Source: Pseudomonadota bacterium (lineage in GTDB: Bacteria > Myxococcota_A > UBA9160 > UBA4427). From it: DNA of 52,071 bases. The stretch lies in assembly GCA_022361175.1 (NCBI GenBank), contig JAKSBN010000293.1, forward strand, positions 1 to 52,071. The letters run 5' to 3'. The position numbers were made by a program, and so were the translations under genes. Positions 49,491-52,071 of this stretch are shown here, piece by piece (within the stretch, counting starts at the first letter, position 1; the number at the start of each line of letters is the position of its first letter). The notes under the pieces were generated by a model. That model did no database searches and was not told the origin of the DNA. It saw only the letters and a list, made by a program, of their open reading frames with translations.

Positions 49491-51146
49491 CTACTCTTCC
49501 TCGTCGGCCGCCACCACGCAGTCGCGGCCGGCGGCCTTGGCGCGGTAGAGCGCGCGGTCGGCGTCGTTGAAGAGGCGCTTCTTGTCGCCCCGGAAGACCG
49601 CCACGCCGATCGAGACCGTGACCTGGTGGCGATCGCTGGGCGGCTCCAGGAAGAAGGACGTGTTGGAGACCCGGGCGCGGAGCTTCTCCGCCAGGGCGAC
49701 GGCGCCCTCGAGGTCGGTGTCTCCCGCCAGCACGGCGAACTCCTCGCCCCCGTAGCGTGCCAGCAGATCCGTCTCGCGCACGAGCTGCGACATCACCGCG
49801 GCGATCTTGCGCAGGATCTCGTCTCCGCCGGCGTGTCCCAGCCGGTCGTTCCAACTCTTGAAGTGGTCGATGTCGATCAGGATCAGCGCCAGGGGCTCTT
49901 CGTTGCGGCTGGCGCGCTTGACCTCGCGACTCAGGTGATCCTGGAAGTAGCGGTGGTTGTGCAGTTTGGTGAGACCGTCGGTGATCGACAGTTGCTCGAG
50001 CACTTCGTTCAGCTGGCTGAGCTCGTCGTTCTTGCTCGTCAGTCGGACGTTGGCCTGCTGGACCTCGCGTCGGCTCTGCTCCAGCTCGCGCGTCTTCTGG
50101 TGCAGGCGCGCGGTCATGGCGTTGAAGGTGCGGATCAGCAGCCGGATTTCGGGCGTCGCCGAGTGACCGGCAATGACCACGTCCGTCTCGCCCTCCGCGA
50201 AGCGCTGCACGCCCTTGGACAGGTCGGCGATGGGGCGAGCGATGGACTTGGCGATGCGAACCGCGCCCAGGCCGAAGAGCACCACGATGGCCAGATTGAT
50301 CCCGAACGTGCGCCGAATCGAAGACACGACGGGCTGGAAGGCCTGGTCGTAGGATTCCTCGACGACCAACGTCCAGCCGAATCGCGGGAACGAGACGGCG
50401 CTTCCCACCACGCGTTCCCCGGCGCCGTTGTTGTAGTCGACGACCGTGGGTTCGATCTCCGGCTCCGGCAGGTCCCGCTCGAAACGGCGGCCGTGCGACG
50501 GACCTCCCGACGAGACGAGCACGTCCCCCTCGGATCCGACCACGAAGAGCTCGCCACCTCCCACGTCGGTCGTCGCCAACAGGCCCGACAGGGCTTCGAG
50601 CACGAGCACGGCGTGGAGCGAGCCCGTGCGTCGCCCCCCTCGGCTCTCGACTCCGGCCGAGACCAGCTGCACGAAGCGGCCGTCCAGCTCTAGGACCTCG
50701 CTGACGCCGGTGGCCTCGGTCGCCAGCCACTCTGTCAGGTCTTCCGGCAGCGTGATCTCGTCGCCCACCGACAGCAGTCGTCGGCCCCGGTCGTCGAGCA
50801 GAAAGAGCGATGCGTACTGCGGCGAGCTGCCGTGCAAGTGGCTCAAGAACTGATGGATCTCGCGCATCGCGCGCCGGCCGCGCGCCGTCCCGGGCTCGCG
50901 CGCGAGGCGGGGCAGGTCGTCTGCCAGGATGCGCGTGCTGGCAAAGACCTGAACCTCGCTGGCGCGCTGCCCGAACCACAGTTCGAGCTTGTCGGATGCG
51001 CTGTGCAGCAGCTCGGGGAACTTGGCGTCGATCTTGGCGTGGAGGAAATCCTGGACGGCGCGGAGTGAGATGGCCGTCACGGCCAGCGACGTGACGAGCG
51101 TCGCCGCGAGTACGAACAAACTGATTCGGCCAGGCAAGCTGCCCAC
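49491..51146 (-). CDS. Membrane-bound GGDEF diguanylate cyclase
   Basis: 551 residues. N-terminal membrane helix (GRISLFVLAATLVTSLAVTAIS), a periplasmic sensor of dCache type (about 40-270; VVDYNNGAGERVVG), a second helix, a HAMP linker and coiled coil, then a GGDEF domain with the active GGEEF (residues 466-470) and an RxxD inhibitory site five residues before it (RETD). It should make c-di-GMP in response to an unknown signal. Start: GTG 51146. A CTG at 51185 has AAGGAG seven bases upstream and would extend the protein by 13 residues. Confidence 0.9.
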   Translation of the reverse strand: MGSLPGRISLFVLAATLVTSLAVTAISLRAVQDFLHAKIDAKFPELLHSASDKLELWFGQRASEVQVFASTRILADDLPRLAREPGTARGRRAMREIHQFLSHLHGSSPQYASLFLLDDRGRRLLSVGDEITLPEDLTEWLATEATGVSEVLELDGRFVQLVSAGVESRGGRRTGSLHAVLVLEALSGLLATTDVGGGELFVVGSEGDVLVSSGGPSHGRRFERDLPEPEIEPTVVDYNNGAGERVVGSAVSFPRFGWTLVVEESYDQAFQPVVSSIRRTFGINLAIVVLFGLGAVRIAKSIARPIADLSKGVQRFAEGETDVVIAGHSATPEIRLLIRTFNAMTARLHQKTRELEQSRREVQQANVRLTSKNDELSQLNEVLEQLSITDGLTKLHNHRYFQDHLSREVKRASRNEEPLALILIDIDHFKSWNDRLGHAGGDEILRKIAAVMSQLVRETDLLARYGGEEFAVLAGDTDLEGAVALAEKLRARVSNTSFFLEPPSDRHQVTVSIGVAVFRGDKKRLFNDADRALYRAKAAGRDCVVAADEEE

Positions 51147-51428
51147 CCAAGTCCGCCACGATCGGGTCCATTCGGACGAGGCCAGCTTCCTGCTCCTTCC
51201 GTAGTTTCATTGTCGGCCGCCGCTGGGGACCGCTTGAAGTGCAGGTTTCCGACTAAATCACGATTGAATCGCCGTTGAATTGGACTCCTAATCTACAGTC
51301 GACTACGATATTTTGGCGCGCCTCGAACTCCGCTGGGCTAGGATGCTCGGCCCCGTTCCCCGTCCAACCGGGGACCTGCTCGCAGCGCCGGCATCCCACC
51401 CACGGCATTCCCACGGAGAGGACTCCCA
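51147..51428. other. Intergenic region between GGDEF and sulfite reductase genes
   Basis: Divergent spacer, less GC-rich than the rest. Possible elements for the reductase: TTGGAC, 18-bp spacer, TACGAT (about 51280-51309) and TAGGAT near 51340. TTGAAT occurs twice as a direct repeat (about 51264-51281). I recognise no riboswitch. Confidence 0.4.
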
Positions 51429-52071
51429 ATGGCACGCGAATCTGCCGCCAAAGCCCCGGTCACGTTGAAGGACGGCGACCTGGCGCAGATGTCCAAGAAC
51501 GAGCGCATCAAGGCCGCGAGCCAGGGCCTCTACTTCGTCAGCGATGGCAAGCGGGAGCCGCACACCTTCCGCGACGAGATCGAGGCCCTCAACCGAGGGG
51601 AGACCGACACGATCTCGGGCGAGGCCAAGGAGCTCTCCAAGTTCTTCGGGATCTACCGGCAGCAGGCCCGGGGCGAGCGGGGCGTCAAGACCAAGGACTT
51701 CTTCTTCATGATCCGGATCAAGTGCCCGGCCGGGGGCGAGCTCGACGCCGCCCAGTGGCAGGCGCTGGACGCCGCGGCCGAACGCTTCGGCGACGGGACG
51801 CTGCGGATCACCTCGCGGCAGGCCATCCAGTACCACCACGTCTACGGGCCGGGCCTCGCGCCCCTCATCCGCGACCTGAACCGCGACTACCGGGAGGGCG
51901 GCACGCTGGCCGCCTGCGGCGACGTGAACCGAAACGTCATGGGCTCGCCGATCGACGGCCTCGACCCGGGAGCGGACCCGCGCGCGAGCCTCCTGGCCGA
52001 GGAGATCGCCGAGGAGCTGGCGCCGCGCACGAGCAGCTACTTCCAGGTGTTCGCCCAGGACGCGTCGGGCC
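51429..52071 (+). CDS. Sulfite/nitrite reductase hemoprotein, 5' part
   Basis: Starts at ATG 51429 after GGAGAGGA and runs off the end; 214 codons visible. The N-terminal domain matches assimilatory sulfite/nitrite reductases: SKNERIKAASQGLYF, FFGIYRQQARGERGVKTKDFFFMIRIKCPAGGELDAAQWQALDAAAERFGDGTLRITSRQAIQYHHVYG and CGDVNRNVMGSP. It reduces sulfite to sulfide (or nitrite to ammonia) with siroheme and an Fe-S cluster; the cluster Cys residues lie beyond the window. The RQQARGERG motif fits a ferredoxin- or NADPH-dependent sulfite reductase. Confidence 0.85.
   Translation, partial: MARESAAKAPVTLKDGDLAQMSKNERIKAASQGLYFVSDGKREPHTFRDEIEALNRGETDTISGEAKELSKFFGIYRQQARGERGVKTKDFFFMIRIKCPAGGELDAAQWQALDAAAERFGDGTLRITSRQAIQYHHVYGPGLAPLIRDLNRDYREGGTLAACGDVNRNVMGSPIDGLDPGADPRASLLAEEIAEELAPRTSSYFQVFAQDASG

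Noticed and set aside
1..52071. tRNA, rRNA, CRISPR, IS or phage genes
   Set aside because: No cloverleaf, repeat-spacer series, transposase or integrase motifs were seen by reading; a tRNA/CRISPR scan would confirm.

Overview
The window is a strongly GC-rich, densely packed chromosomal segment of a Gram-negative bacterium. The envelope genes (peptidoglycan-associated lipoprotein, late lipid A acyltransferase, outer-membrane barrel, several lipoproteins), a PilZ protein, a GGDEF protein and a Leptospira-type citramalate synthase suggest a deltaproteobacterial lineage in the broad sense (Myxococcota or a relative). This is inferred from gene content only; no rRNA, tRNA, phage, IS or CRISPR was seen.

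Layout. 1-6.2 kb: the 3' end of an ArsI/CadI-type gene, a 29-bp inverted repeat, then leftward genes: a YkgJ-type cysteine-cluster protein with an overlapping hypothetical, and a coupled cimA + two-lipoprotein operon behind a hairpin-rich leader. 6.4-16.9 kb: mixed housekeeping genes (RluA-type pseudouridine synthase, flavodoxin, O-methyltransferase, TPR proteins, acetyltransferase, UbiA/MenA-type prenyltransferase, phosphoesterase, two Nudix enzymes) and a possible metal-related envelope pair. 17-25.8 kb: PilZ, alcohol dehydrogenase, SppA, hydrolase, ThiI, NfeD/SPFH pair. 25.8-31.7 kb: MFS transporter, a coupled membrane-protein / redoxin / TPR operon, Pal, and a TPP enzyme. 31.9-34.7 kb: exonuclease-helicase DinG. 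34.9-47.3 kb: one co-directional fatty-acid operon: enoyl reductase, FabH, FabA, FabG, FabZ, KAS, ACP, PlsC-type acyltransferase, phosphopantetheinyl transferase and a 1864-residue single-chain acyl-CoA carboxylase. 47.3-52 kb: FolB, LpxL-type acyltransferase, SH3 protein, GGDEF protein and the start of a sulfite reductase.

How the genes work together. The fatty-acid operon has its own carboxylase, carrier-activating enzyme and acyltransferase, so it could make malonyl-CoA, load it on its own carrier, build saturated or unsaturated chains and pass them to glycerolipid. Most junctions overlap by 4-14 bases, and the promoter carries an inverted repeat between -35 and -10.

Most notable: (1) the redoxin gene at 27590-28201 is interrupted by one in-frame TGA exactly where the family has its catalytic cysteine, with a SECIS-like hairpin just downstream, so it very probably encodes a selenoprotein; (2) the eukaryote-like multidomain carboxylase inside the fatty-acid operon; (3) many genes have a TANNNT-type -10 box six to nine bases before the start codon, implying frequent leaderless mRNAs, including one 12-bp palindrome that could drive two leaderless genes in opposite directions.
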